A stretch of 45,448 nucleotides of DNA from Rikenellaceae bacterium (GTDB lineage: Bacteria; Bacteroidota; Bacteroidia; Bacteroidales; UBA932). The position numbers and the translations under genes were made by a program. The stretch covers positions 1 to 45,448 of the forward strand of contig CAAGFN010000049.1 in the NCBI GenBank assembly GCA_900769145.1. Direction: 5' to 3'. This document shows, piece by piece, positions 32,140 to 40,304 of the stretch. Position 1 is the stretch's first letter. Every line of letters begins with the position of its first letter. The notes below the pieces were generated by a model. The model was not told where the DNA came from and ran no database searches. It saw only the letters and a list, made by a program, of their open reading frames with translations.

Positions 32140-32616
32140 ATGAAGAAGACAATCATCATTATTGCCGTGATGCTTGGATTTGCATTTGCGGCTTCTGCCC
32201 AGCCGAAGGCTATCGGCGGACGTCTCGGCTACGGAATCGAGGCCAGTTACCAGCACACTCTCGGAAGTCCCCATTTCCTTGAGCTCAATGCCGGTGTCTG
32301 GGGGATCAGCAATGTAGGCTTCCGTTTCTCCGGAATCTACAACTTCGTCTTCGCCCAGCCGAAATGGTCACCGAAAGGTTCCTGGGCTTGGTATGCCGGC
32401 CCTGGCGTTACGCTTGGAACTGCCAGCTACAATGACAAGAACGGCAAGTTCTTCGGCGGTATAGTCGGCCAGATAGGACTTGAGTACGAGTTCTGGTTCC
32501 CTCTTCAGCTTTCCGTTGACCTGAGACCTCAGTTCGGCTTCTGCGACGGAGAGTTCTACATGGACGGACTCACCTACGGATTCATTCCTACGATCAGTGT
32601 AAGGTACGCATTCTGA
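32140..32616 (+). CDS. Small outer-membrane beta-barrel protein
   Basis: About 158 residues from MKKTIIIIA at 32140; an ATG 12 bp upstream would add MFNT in front of the signal peptide. A clear type I signal ends at SAQ. The mature chain alternates hydrophobic and polar residues with many aromatic and Gly residues, and ends with a Phe after RYAF, as in barrels inserted by Bam. Eight short strands are plausible. No specific family is recognised. A very strong terminator follows. Confidence 0.75.
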   Translation: MKKTIIIIAVMLGFAFAASAQPKAIGGRLGYGIEASYQHTLGSPHFLELNAGVWGISNVGFRFSGIYNFVFAQPKWSPKGSWAWYAGPGVTLGTASYNDKNGKFFGGIVGQIGLEYEFWFPLQLSVDLRPQFGFCDGEFYMDGLTYGFIPTISVRYAF

Positions 32617-32637
32617 CGTTATTTCATAAGAAAATTG

Positions 32638-32670
32638 CAAGGGGGCTGACCTTTTGGGTCAGCCCCCTTG
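32638..32670. terminator. Strong bidirectional terminator
   Basis: A perfect 14-bp inverted repeat, CAAGGGGGCTGACC (32638-32651) and GGTCAGCCCCCTTG (32657-32670), with a 5-base loop. On the + strand it follows the outer-membrane protein gene; on the minus strand it follows the stop of the frameshifted gene at 32677. Confidence 0.8.
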
Positions 32671-32676
32671 TTTGCA

Positions 32677-32945
32677 TTATTTCTTCCTTACCTTCTCCCT
32701 GATTTTGTCTTTCCTGAGACTGATCTTTTCGATGAGTTCATCCTTCAGATATGGGAAGCGCTTCTTCATCTTGGAGAAAATGTGCCGAACATTTTCATTG
32801 TAGGCGAGCTGTTCATATAGGCATTGATGAGCGGAGGGATGGAACTGCCAAGCCGGCGGATTGCCTCCTTGTCACCGAAATGTTTCCAGATGAAATGAAG
32901 GATCAGCGCACGGCAGGACTTGTCGTATGTCGTGTAAATTGTCAT
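32677..32945 (-). pseudogene. Small gene broken by a one-base frameshift
   Basis: Two minus-strand frames join into one ~89-residue protein if a base is added near 32814-32819. The first begins ATG at 32945 with MTIYTTYDKSCRALILHF, then W-K-H-F-G-D-K-E-A-I-R-R-L-G and up to L-I-N-A-Y. The second begins E-Q-L-A-Y-N-E-N and includes FSKMKKRFPYLKDELIEKI and a basic C-terminus ending at TAA 32677. Codon use in both halves matches the neighbouring real genes, and the 269-bp length is one base short of 90 codons. The stop lies 7 bp from the shared terminator, as expected of a true convergent gene. A helical, basic protein; no family recognised. A sequencing or assembly error is equally possible. 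Confidence 0.6.
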
Positions 32946-32967
32946 TTTCCCGAAGAATTAGCAGATA

Positions 32968-33003
32968 GTGGATTCTTCCAGAAGATGGTGGAATCATCCA
33001 GAA
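32968..33003. repeat. Near-perfect tandem 16-mers
   Basis: GTGGATTCTTCCAGAA (32968-32983) and GTGGAATCATCCAGAA (32988-33003) differ at two bases and are separated by 4 bp. They lie in the gap between the frameshifted gene and the terminator at 33024. Possible operator or remnant; no further copies seen nearby. Confidence 0.5.
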
Positions 33004-33023
33004 AAATATAAAATTCATATAAA

Positions 33024-33058
33024 CCGGCACCACCTTTGTCCGTGGTGCTGGTTTTTTT
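33024..33058 (+). terminator. Intrinsic terminator with no assigned upstream gene
   Basis: CCGGCACCAC (33024-33033) pairs with GTGGTGCTGG (33042-33051), with one G-T wobble and an 8-base loop, directly followed by seven T. It has all features of a + strand terminator, but the nearest + gene (ending 32616) already has its own. The other side is followed by TTTATATGAATTTT, so minus-strand use is possible too. Confidence 0.65.
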
Positions 33059-33184
33059 CATTATTGCCGCTTAACTTGCCATCCGGAGTCTGATCCTAAA
33101 GTTTGTCATATCGGGTGAAGTACGCAGTGCGTGGTCGGGATGACATGGGCTTCTGGGTCAACCTCCTCCAAAACAATGACAATG

Positions 33185-33865
33185 ATGAAACTGAAAGAAA
33201 TGAATCTGGAGGACCGGCCGCGGGAGAGGCTGGTGTCGAAGGGGCCCGGAGCCCTGGGGAATGCGGAACTGATGGCTATACTGCTCAGGACAGGCGGCGG
33301 CGGATTGAACGTGCTGGAAACAGCGCAGGCATTGCTGGCTTCGGCAGGGAGCCTCTCTGGCCTGTCCGCAATGTCACTCGAAAAGATGAAGGAAATACGC
33401 GGTATCGGCGTGGACAAGGCGGTGACGATAAGCGCCGCCTTCGAACTCGGGCGGAGATTTGCGGGGGAAAAGGCGGAATCCCCGGCCCAGGTTACATCCG
33501 CAAAACAAATCCACGGCATAATGCAGCCTATTATGAAGGGCCTTGACCACGAGGAGTGCTGGGTGTTCTACCTGAATCGTGCAAACCGCATCATCTTCAA
33601 GGAGAAACTGACCACAGGCGGTCAGGCCAGCACTGTGATGGATACGGGGATAATCATCCGGAAGGCATTGGAAAAGAAGGCCCTGGGCCTCATTCTATGC
33701 CACAATCATCCGTCCGGAAGTCCGATTCCGGGGAATGCCGACATAAGGCAGACGGAGGCATTGAAGAAGGCGGCGGATACCTTCGGGATATCCTTGATAG
33801 ATCACGTAATCGTCTGTGACAGCTGTTATTACAGTTTCACCGATGAGGAAATATCCTGGCAATAG
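33185..33865 (+). CDS. radC: RadC family JAB-domain protein
   Basis: About 226 residues from MKLKEMNLEDRPRERL at 33185; in-frame ATGs at 33176 and 33182 are alternatives, and a frame to 33131 adds unlikely residues. The N-terminal helix-hairpin-helix region (GPGALGNAELMAILL, then MKEIRGIGVDKA) is followed by the JAB1/MPN domain with metal motif HNHPSGSPIPGNAD (H-x-H, 10 residues, D). Named for a DNA-repair role that was later withdrawn; the function is unsettled. Ends about 48 bp from the convergent miaB stop. Confidence 0.92.
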   Translation: MKLKEMNLEDRPRERLVSKGPGALGNAELMAILLRTGGGGLNVLETAQALLASAGSLSGLSAMSLEKMKEIRGIGVDKAVTISAAFELGRRFAGEKAESPAQVTSAKQIHGIMQPIMKGLDHEECWVFYLNRANRIIFKEKLTTGGQASTVMDTGIIIRKALEKKALGLILCHNHPSGSPIPGNADIRQTEALKKAADTFGISLIDHVIVCDSCYYSFTDEEISWQ

Positions 33866-33913
33866 GGGAGGGAGAGATTTCTCCATTCGCTTCGCTCAGT
33901 CGGATGGCTCCGC

Positions 33914-35257
33914 TCAGACCCGCTCGCAAATCAATGTCGCAGAGGTGCAGGAAAGCACCTTGACATTGACATAATCCCCGGCACGGCAGGCTGCAAGGCC
34001 CTTTTCCGGGACAGCCGACGGGAACACGCACATCTTGTTGTTGGAAGCCCTGCCGCAGCTGTCATCAGGATTGCGCTTTGACGGGCCCTCGACCAGAACC
34101 TTGAACGTCTTGCCGACATCCCGTCTGTTGCTCTCAAGGCTGAGCTCGTTCTGCAATGCGATGATTTCATTCAGACGGCGGGTCTTCTCCTCAGCCGGCA
34201 CATCGTCATGATATTTCAATGCGGCCAGAGTTCCCGGCCTCTCGGAGTACTGGAACATATAGGCATAGTCATAACCTACCGCCCTCATTACAGAGAGAGT
34301 ATCCTCGTGGTCGCTGAGAGTTTCCCCGCAGAACCCGGCAATGATGTCGGTCGTGATGGCGCAGTCCGGCATCACCTCCCTGATCTTCGCCACGCGGCCG
34401 AGATACCACTCCCTGGTATATCTGCGGCGCATTTTCTCCAGCATCACGTCACTGCCCGACTGGACCGGGAGATGGATGTGGCGGCAGATATTGTCGTGCT
34501 CCGACATTGTCACAATCACCTTGTCGCTGATATCCTTCGGATGGGAGGTCGAGAACCTGACCCGGAGCTCCGGGCTGATGGCGGCCACGGAAACCAGCAG
34601 GTCGGCGAAATCCACGTCTCCCTCCGGGCCCTTCCAGAGATAGGAATCCACATTCTGGCCAAGCAGGGTGACCTCCTTGTAGCCCTTCGAGAACAGGTCG
34701 CAGGCCTCCCTGACAATGGTCCTCGGGTCACGGCTGCGCTCAGCGCCGCGGGTGTATGGCACCACGCAGTATGAGCAGACATTGTTGCAGCCCCTCATTA
34801 TGGAAATGAATGCCGACACCCCGTTCTTGTCAATGCGGACAGGCTCAATGTCGGCGTAAGTCTCCTCCCTGGACAGCTCCACATTGATTTGCGGATGGCC
34901 CGGACGTACGGCGGCGAGCATTGACGGAAGCGACCTGTAAGAGTCAGGGCCGGCCACGAAATCCACCCTGCCGCTCTCCAGAAGCTTGTCCTTCAGCCTC
35001 TCTGCCATGCAGCCCACAATGCCGGTCACTACCCCGTCACGGAGGCGTTTCTGTCCGTAGAACTGGTCAATGCGGCCCCAGATACGCTGTTCCGCATTGT
35101 CCCGGACGGAGCAGGTGTTGGCCATAAGCACATCGGCCTCGTCCATATTTTCAGTGCGTTCATACCCGGCTTTCGCAAGAATTGAGAAAATTACTTCGGT
35201 GTCATTGACATTCATCTGGCAGCCGTAGGTCTCGATATATACTTTCCTGTGTGACAT
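33914..35257 (-). CDS. miaB: tRNA-2-methylthio-N6-dimethylallyladenosine synthase
   Basis: 447 residues from MSHRKVYIETYGCQMN at 35257; a frame 24 bp longer exists but the 5' addition is unlike the family and overlaps a -7 box. The N-terminal cluster-binding cysteines are in YGCQMN, ANTCSVRD and GCMAERL; the radical-SAM motif is CNNVCSYC. The C-terminal TRAM domain ends ATLICERV. It adds a methylthio group to i6A37 of tRNAs. Convergent with radC. Confidence 0.95.
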   Translation of the reverse strand: MSHRKVYIETYGCQMNVNDTEVIFSILAKAGYERTENMDEADVLMANTCSVRDNAEQRIWGRIDQFYGQKRLRDGVVTGIVGCMAERLKDKLLESGRVDFVAGPDSYRSLPSMLAAVRPGHPQINVELSREETYADIEPVRIDKNGVSAFISIMRGCNNVCSYCVVPYTRGAERSRDPRTIVREACDLFSKGYKEVTLLGQNVDSYLWKGPEGDVDFADLLVSVAAISPELRVRFSTSHPKDISDKVIVTMSEHDNICRHIHLPVQSGSDVMLEKMRRRYTREWYLGRVAKIREVMPDCAITTDIIAGFCGETLSDHEDTLSVMRAVGYDYAYMFQYSERPGTLAALKYHDDVPAEEKTRRLNEIIALQNELSLESNRRDVGKTFKVLVEGPSKRNPDDSCGRASNNKMCVFPSAVPEKGLAACRAGDYVNVKVLSCTSATLICERV

Positions 35258-35278
35258 CTGTTCTTGGTTTTTCAGATG

Positions 35279-35286
35279 CAAAGATA
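35279..35286 (-). promoter_or_regulatory. -7 element of miaB
   Basis: Minus-strand TATCTTTG, 22 bp upstream of the chosen miaB start. A second match, TAAATTTG, is at 35298-35305. The -33 element is not clear for either. Confidence 0.4.
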
Positions 35287-35307
35287 TGACATTCTGCCAA
35301 ATTTATC

Positions 35308-35315
35308 TATATTTG
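35308..35315 (+). promoter_or_regulatory. -7 element of the lipoprotein-SPOR operon
   Basis: TATATTTG fits TAnnTTTG and lies about 70 bp before the start at 35386, in the divergent gap shared with miaB. No convincing -33 box. Confidence 0.45.
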
Positions 35316-35385
35316 TAAAATAACAATCCTCATCCAAGGCCATCAACCGGGCTGCGGATGGAAGAAATGGAGCGGTTTTTGAATA

Positions 35386-35859
35386 ATGAAGAAAAGTTTT
35401 GCAGTCCTGCTTGCCGCATTGATGATTGTTTGCGGCTGCGGAAAGTTGAATGAAATACGCATCACCTCCGTCAAACTGGCCTCATTGACCCCGTCGGGCC
35501 TCAGGACAGTTGATGCCGAGATGGAAGTCGGCGTGGACAATCCCGCCATGGCATTCACCGTGTCATACGCCAGGGGTACAGTATATTATGCAGGCCAGCC
35601 TTTGCTGGATTATTCGGCCCAGCCTGTCACTGTGAAAGGCCATTCATCCGAAGTGTACGAGGTCAATGCAAGGGGCACCCTGTCAGAAGGCGTCTCCATT
35701 CTCCGGGTACTTGGCCTGGTGAGAAACATTGACATTAATCTCGTCACGGTGGACATTGATGCCAAATGCAAAGGAGGCGGGCTGAAGAGGAACATCTCCC
35801 TGAAAAATGTGCCTCTCGCCAAAATCAAGGAGACTGTAAGGTCTCTGCAGGTAAAGTAA
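35386..35859 (+). CDS. Lipoprotein with LEA14-like beta domain
   Basis: 157 residues. Signal peptide with lipobox MIVCGC; mature chain begins near GKLNEI. The pattern of a beta sandwich with VDAEMEVGVDNPAMAFTVSYARGTV, then repeated strands and an N-V-P-type motif, resembles the LEA type 2/WHy domain of small bacterial lipoproteins. Function unknown. It is followed 3 bp later by the SPOR gene, so the two are co-transcribed. Confidence 0.65.
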   Translation: MKKSFAVLLAALMIVCGCGKLNEIRITSVKLASLTPSGLRTVDAEMEVGVDNPAMAFTVSYARGTVYYAGQPLLDYSAQPVTVKGHSSEVYEVNARGTLSEGVSILRVLGLVRNIDINLVTVDIDAKCKGGGLKRNISLKNVPLAKIKETVRSLQVK

Positions 35860-35862
35860 AGA

Positions 35863-36456
35863 ATGATGAAAAGAACCACAATTACTGTCATCGCCGCAAT
35901 AGCGGCATTCTCGGCAATATTGCTCTCCGGCCAGGATGCAGGGGCGCAGGAGATGAGGGATTCATTGGTCTATCACCAGGCGGCCGCATTGGATTCCGCC
36001 CTGTTGGGCCGTTCGGTATTCAACATCATCTCCACCAGCAAATATGGGGAAGGAGAGGTGAAGGTTCACCAGTCCCAGTCCATTGCCAATGCATTGCAGA
36101 GCCATATCAATGGCAACAGGAACAGGAAGCTTTCAGGATACAGGGTGAGAATCTTCTTCGACAACAGCCAGAATGCCAGAAGTACTTCAGAATTGACAGT
36201 CAAGAAATTTTCGTACTCCCATCCCGGAGTCCCGGTTTACAGGACTTACCAGAATCCGTTCTTCAAAGTCGTTGCGGGTGATTTCCGCACGAGGTCCGAG
36301 GCTATTGAATTCCTTCAGAAAATCAAGGGAGCGTATCCAGGTGCCTTCGTTGTCAAGGAAAACATTTCCTTCCCGGCAGCGGACAAAACTCATCTCTACG
36401 ATGTCGATACAGTCAAGGTTTTCTCTAATCCGTCACCATTCCAGAACTACCAGTAG
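35863..36456 (+). CDS. SPOR-domain protein
   Basis: 197 residues with a hydrophobic signal (MMKRTTITVIAAIAAF) and a cleavage site near AGAQ. The C-terminal part has the SPOR fold: GYRVRIFFDNSQNA, then FSYSHPGVPVYRTYQNPFFKVVAGDF, then RSEAIEFLQKIK. SPOR domains bind denuded glycan strands of septal peptidoglycan. The short middle region is not recognised. It lies 12 bp ahead of rpoN. Confidence 0.82.
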   Translation: MMKRTTITVIAAIAAFSAILLSGQDAGAQEMRDSLVYHQAAALDSALLGRSVFNIISTSKYGEGEVKVHQSQSIANALQSHINGNRNRKLSGYRVRIFFDNSQNARSTSELTVKKFSYSHPGVPVYRTYQNPFFKVVAGDFRTRSEAIEFLQKIKGAYPGAFVVKENISFPAADKTHLYDVDTVKVFSNPSPFQNYQ

Positions 36457-36468
36457 TCACTTCACAAT

Positions 36469-37887
36469 ATGCTGAAACAGGAACTTAGTCTAAAACAAGT
36501 ACAGCGCCTCTCGCCGCTCCAGATACAGACCATCAAGCTCATTGAGCTGCCGGTCCAGGAACTGGAGCAGCGTATCCGCAAGGAGTTGGAGGAGAACCCC
36601 GTGCTTGACGACAGTGCTCCTGCCGAGAAAGAGGACGGTGATGACGAGCAGCAGCCCCAGGAGGTATCCCTCTCCGAGCTCAAAGATGACGACGCCATTC
36701 CTGACTACAAACTGAGGGTGAACAACTACGGCAAGGATGAAAGACCGCAGTACAATACGTTCTCAGTCAAGGAAAGTTTCACCCAGAGCCTCATGGAGCA
36801 GCTGGGATTCAGGAATCTGAGCGAACACGAGCACGATGTTGCAGCCTTCATTATCGGGAGTCTGGACGATGACGGGTACCTCCGCAGGGATATTGAGAGC
36901 CTTGTGGACGACCTCGCCTTCAGGATGAACATTACCACTGACGAGGAAGAGGTGGAGAGGATGCTCAAGCTGATCCAGGAGTTCGAGCCTTCCGGTGTTG
37001 GGGCCAGGGATTTGAGAGAATGCCTTCTGATACAGCTCAGGGCATTGAAGCAGAGCGATGACGTGGTCAATGCCGAGAGGATTCTTACCGACTGGTTCCG
37101 GGAATTCACCAACAAGCATTTCCAGAAAATAATGACGAAACTCGGCCTGTCCGAGAATGAGATGAAGGCGGCCATAGCCAGGATACTGAAGCTTAATCCT
37201 TCCCCGGGCGGGCAGATTGACGACTCCTACAATGACAGGGCGCAGCAGATTGTCCCGGACTTCATCCTCGATATGGACAATGGCGAACTCAAGCTGTCGA
37301 TGCCGCGGTTCTCCATCCCGGAAATCAGGATAAACCGCAAATACGCCGAGTTGCTGATGGATGCCGCCAACTCTTCCGAGAAACAGAAAAAGGAGGCGGC
37401 CGCCTTCGTGAAGCAGAAGATGGACTCCGCCAAGTGGTTCGTGGAGGCTCTCAAGCAGAGGCACAACACCCTGCTCAGCACAATGCAGGCCATTGTCGAT
37501 TACCAGCACGATTATTTCATGACGGGAGACGAGGCCAATCTCAGGCCTATGGTGCTGAAAGACATTGCAGCCATCACGGGATTTGACATCTCGACCATTT
37601 CACGAGTAGTGAACAGCAAGTATATCGAGACGCATTTCGGCATTTTTCCATTGAAATATTTCTTTTCCGAGGGCCTGGAGAACAAGGATGGAGAGGAAGT
37701 GTCCACCAGAGAGCTCAAGAAGGTTCTGCAGGAATGTGTGGAGAATGAGGACAAGCACAAACCACTCACGGACGACCAGCTCGTGACGCTGATGAACGAG
37801 AAAGGATACAAGGTGGCGCGCCGTACCATTGCCAAATACCGCGACCAGCTGGGTATTCCGAGAGCACGGATGAGAAAAGAACTCTGA
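36469..37887 (+). CDS. rpoN: RNA polymerase sigma-54 factor
   Basis: 472 residues. Region I is Gln/Leu-rich (QELSLKQVQRLSPLQIQTIKLIELP); region II is acidic (about 50-85); the core-binding and HTH regions follow. The RpoN box is ARRTIAKYRDQLGIPRARMR at the C-terminus, the DNA-contacting segment for -24 promoters. It directs sigma-54-dependent transcription with bacterial enhancer-binding proteins; none of those is encoded in the window. Confidence 0.95.
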   Translation: MLKQELSLKQVQRLSPLQIQTIKLIELPVQELEQRIRKELEENPVLDDSAPAEKEDGDDEQQPQEVSLSELKDDDAIPDYKLRVNNYGKDERPQYNTFSVKESFTQSLMEQLGFRNLSEHEHDVAAFIIGSLDDDGYLRRDIESLVDDLAFRMNITTDEEEVERMLKLIQEFEPSGVGARDLRECLLIQLRALKQSDDVVNAERILTDWFREFTNKHFQKIMTKLGLSENEMKAAIARILKLNPSPGGQIDDSYNDRAQQIVPDFILDMDNGELKLSMPRFSIPEIRINRKYAELLMDAANSSEKQKKEAAAFVKQKMDSAKWFVEALKQRHNTLLSTMQAIVDYQHDYFMTGDEANLRPMVLKDIAAITGFDISTISRVVNSKYIETHFGIFPLKYFFSEGLENKDGEEVSTRELKKVLQECVENEDKHKPLTDDQLVTLMNEKGYKVARRTIAKYRDQLGIPRARMRKEL

Positions 37888-38004
37888 TGCCGGACGGAGG
37901 CATTGGCACGGACGGAGGACGCAACTTTCCGCCGGCGTCGGGAACATCAGGTCCGCCAGTCCGAAACTTGAATTATTTAGACAATTAAACCACATTACAC
38001 TATA

Positions 38005-39492
38005 ATGGAGCAGTATATACTCGCCCTGGATCAGGGCACAAGTTCATCCCGGGCCATCGTTTTCGACAAGCAGGGAAAAATAAGGGCATCAGCCCAGAAG
38101 GAGTTTCCGCAGCATTTCCCGAAGCCGGGCTGGGTTGAACACGACCCTAAGGACATCTGGTCATCCGAAGCATCGGTCATAGCCGAGGCTATCACTTCGA
38201 TGAGCATCAACGGCCTCAACATTGCCGGAATCGGAATAACAAACCAGAGGGAAACCACAATCGTATGGGATGCCGAGACCGGGGAGCCTGTCCACAACGC
38301 CATCGTATGGCAGGACAGGAGGACGTCAGATTACTGTAACACCCTGAAAGCCAAAGGGTTGGCAGGAATGATAAGGGAAAAGACGGGCCTCATGATAGAC
38401 GCATATTTCAGTGCGACGAAAATCAGGTGGATTCTGGACAATGTGGCCGGAGCAAGGGCAAGGGCCGAAGCCGGAAAATTGAGATTCGGCACCGTGGACA
38501 CCTGGCTTATCTGGAACCTGACAAGAGGCGGCTGCCACGTGACAGATGTCAGCAATGCCTCCAGGACGATGCTCTTCAATATCCACACCCTCAGCTGGGA
38601 CAAGGAACTTCTCGAACTTTTCGACATCCCCGAGTCAATGATGCCGGAAGTCAGGTCCTCCAGCGAGGTTTACGGATATACCAAGACGACAATCTTCGCC
38701 CACTCCGTCCCGATTGCCGGCATAGCGGGAGACCAGCAGGCCGCCCTTTTCGGGCAGATGTGCACCACTCCGGGCTCTGTCAAGAATACCTACGGGACAG
38801 GCTGCTTCCTCCTGATGAACAGCGGAACCAAGCCGATACTCTCCAGCAACAACCTCCTTACGACAGTGGCCTGGAAGATAGGAGACGAGGTGAACTATGC
38901 CCTGGAAGGCAGCATATTCGTCGGAGGCTCCGTGGTTCAATGGCTCAGGGACGGGCTTGGAATCATCCGCTCCTCTTCAGAAATCGAGGCATTGGCAATG
39001 ACTGTTCCGGACAATGGCGGAGTATACTTCGTTCCTGCGCTGACCGGTCTTGGAGCCCCATATTGGGACCAGTGTGCCAAGGGATGCATCTACGGCATCA
39101 CCAGGGGTACTACTGCCGCCCACATTGCAAGGGCTGCGCTTGAAGGCATTGCATTCCAGACAATGGACATCGTCGGGGCAATGGAGAAGGATGCGGGAGT
39201 AAGGCTGACCGAACTCAAGGTGGATGGCGGCGCATCGAGAAACAACCTCCTGATGCAGTTCCAGGCAGATATCCTCGGCACCAAGGTGATACGCCCTGCC
39301 GTGACGGAGACGACCGCAATGGGAGCCTGCTACCTGGCCGGCCTCGCCACCGGATTCTGGGAAAGCCTTGACGAAATCCGCAGGCAGTGGTCATCGGAGG
39401 CTGTATTCGCTCCTCTCGCCCCTGTAAGCAAGACAATGAAACTGAAGGAAGGGTGGAATGACGCTGTAAAGCGAGCCCTTTCAGGAGAATAA
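38005..39492 (+). CDS. glpK: Glycerol kinase
   Basis: 495 residues, the family length. FGGY-kinase N-terminus LALDQGTSSSRAIVFD (residues 6-21) with the ATP-binding loop; WVEHDPKDIW, AGDQQAALFGQ and the C-terminal VDGGASRNNLLMQFQADI are further signatures. It phosphorylates glycerol to sn-glycerol 3-phosphate. The product can feed phospholipid synthesis or glycolysis; glpD or glpA is not in the window. It is 36 bp before glpF. Confidence 0.96.
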   Translation: MEQYILALDQGTSSSRAIVFDKQGKIRASAQKEFPQHFPKPGWVEHDPKDIWSSEASVIAEAITSMSINGLNIAGIGITNQRETTIVWDAETGEPVHNAIVWQDRRTSDYCNTLKAKGLAGMIREKTGLMIDAYFSATKIRWILDNVAGARARAEAGKLRFGTVDTWLIWNLTRGGCHVTDVSNASRTMLFNIHTLSWDKELLELFDIPESMMPEVRSSSEVYGYTKTTIFAHSVPIAGIAGDQQAALFGQMCTTPGSVKNTYGTGCFLLMNSGTKPILSSNNLLTTVAWKIGDEVNYALEGSIFVGGSVVQWLRDGLGIIRSSSEIEALAMTVPDNGGVYFVPALTGLGAPYWDQCAKGCIYGITRGTTAAHIARAALEGIAFQTMDIVGAMEKDAGVRLTELKVDGGASRNNLLMQFQADILGTKVIRPAVTETTAMGACYLAGLATGFWESLDEIRRQWSSEAVFAPLAPVSKTMKLKEGWNDAVKRALSGE

Positions 39493-39528
39493 TCCACCCG
39501 GACATCAGTCCGCCATAATCTTGATACA

Positions 39529-40284
39529 ATGGAAATTACACTATTCACTAAATGCCTGTTCGAGTTCATCGGAACAATGGTGATGATTCTGTTGGGAGAC
39601 GGAGTCTGCGCTGCCTGCACGCTTGAAAAATCTAAGGCCAAGGGAGCGGGCTGGATAGTCATAACCATGGCCTGGGGCTTCGCAGTGATGTGCGGAGTCT
39701 TCATAGCAGGCCCTTATTCCGGGGCCCATCTCAATCCTGCCGTCAGCCTGGGTCTAGCCATCGCCGGCAAATTCGCCTGGGCCGAGTTGCTGCCATACGC
39801 CGCCGCCCAGATGCTTGGCGGATTCTGCGGCGCATTGCTGGTATATGTATTCTATCAGGACCATTTCAAGGCCACTACGGACAATCCGGACGGCCTCCTC
39901 GGCCTGTTCTGCACAATGCCTGCCATTGACCACAAGAGCGTCAATTTCCTGAGCGAGCTCATTGCCACCTGCCTGCTCGTTTTCATCATCCTGGCCCTCG
40001 GGACCCGGGGCAATGCCGCCAGCTTCTCCGGAACCGCAGTCTCCACAGGAAGCCTTGGAGCCTTCCCTGTAACCGGGCTGATAATGGCATTGGGAATGTC
40101 CCTGGGCGGTACTACGGGATATGCAATGAACCCGGCCAGGGATCTCGGCCCGAGAATAGTCCACTGCATCCTGCCTCTTAAGGGCAAGAGGGACAGCGGA
40201 TGGAGTTACAGCTGGGTGCCTGTGGCAGGTCCGCTGGCGGGAGCTGCTCTCGCAGCCGGGCTTTTCCTGCTTATCTTCATCTAG
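39529..40284 (+). CDS. glpF: Glycerol uptake facilitator (aquaglyceroporin)
   Basis: 251 residues, six membrane segments with two half-helices. NPA motifs are at 69-71 (GAHLNPAVSLG) and 201-203 (YAMNPARDLGPR); the NPARD form with Asp after the second NPA is the glycerol-channel signature rather than the water-channel one. It lets glycerol diffuse in for GlpK to trap. Placed between glpK and a cardiolipin synthase gene (20-bp gap), apparently one transcript. Confidence 0.95.
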   Translation: MEITLFTKCLFEFIGTMVMILLGDGVCAACTLEKSKAKGAGWIVITMAWGFAVMCGVFIAGPYSGAHLNPAVSLGLAIAGKFAWAELLPYAAAQMLGGFCGALLVYVFYQDHFKATTDNPDGLLGLFCTMPAIDHKSVNFLSELIATCLLVFIILALGTRGNAASFSGTAVSTGSLGAFPVTGLIMALGMSLGGTTGYAMNPARDLGPRIVHCILPLKGKRDSGWSYSWVPVAGPLAGAALAAGLFLLIFI

Positions 40285-40304
40285 AAGCATCCTGCTGATA
40301 TACA

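Noticed and set aside
37888..38004. TTGGCACG at 37903-37910, a perfect sigma-54 -24 element just after rpoN and before glpK
   Set aside because: The -12 element at the right spacing is GAGG rather than TTGC, and the match falls in a CGGACGGAGG direct repeat (37891-37900 and 37909-37918), so it is probably chance.
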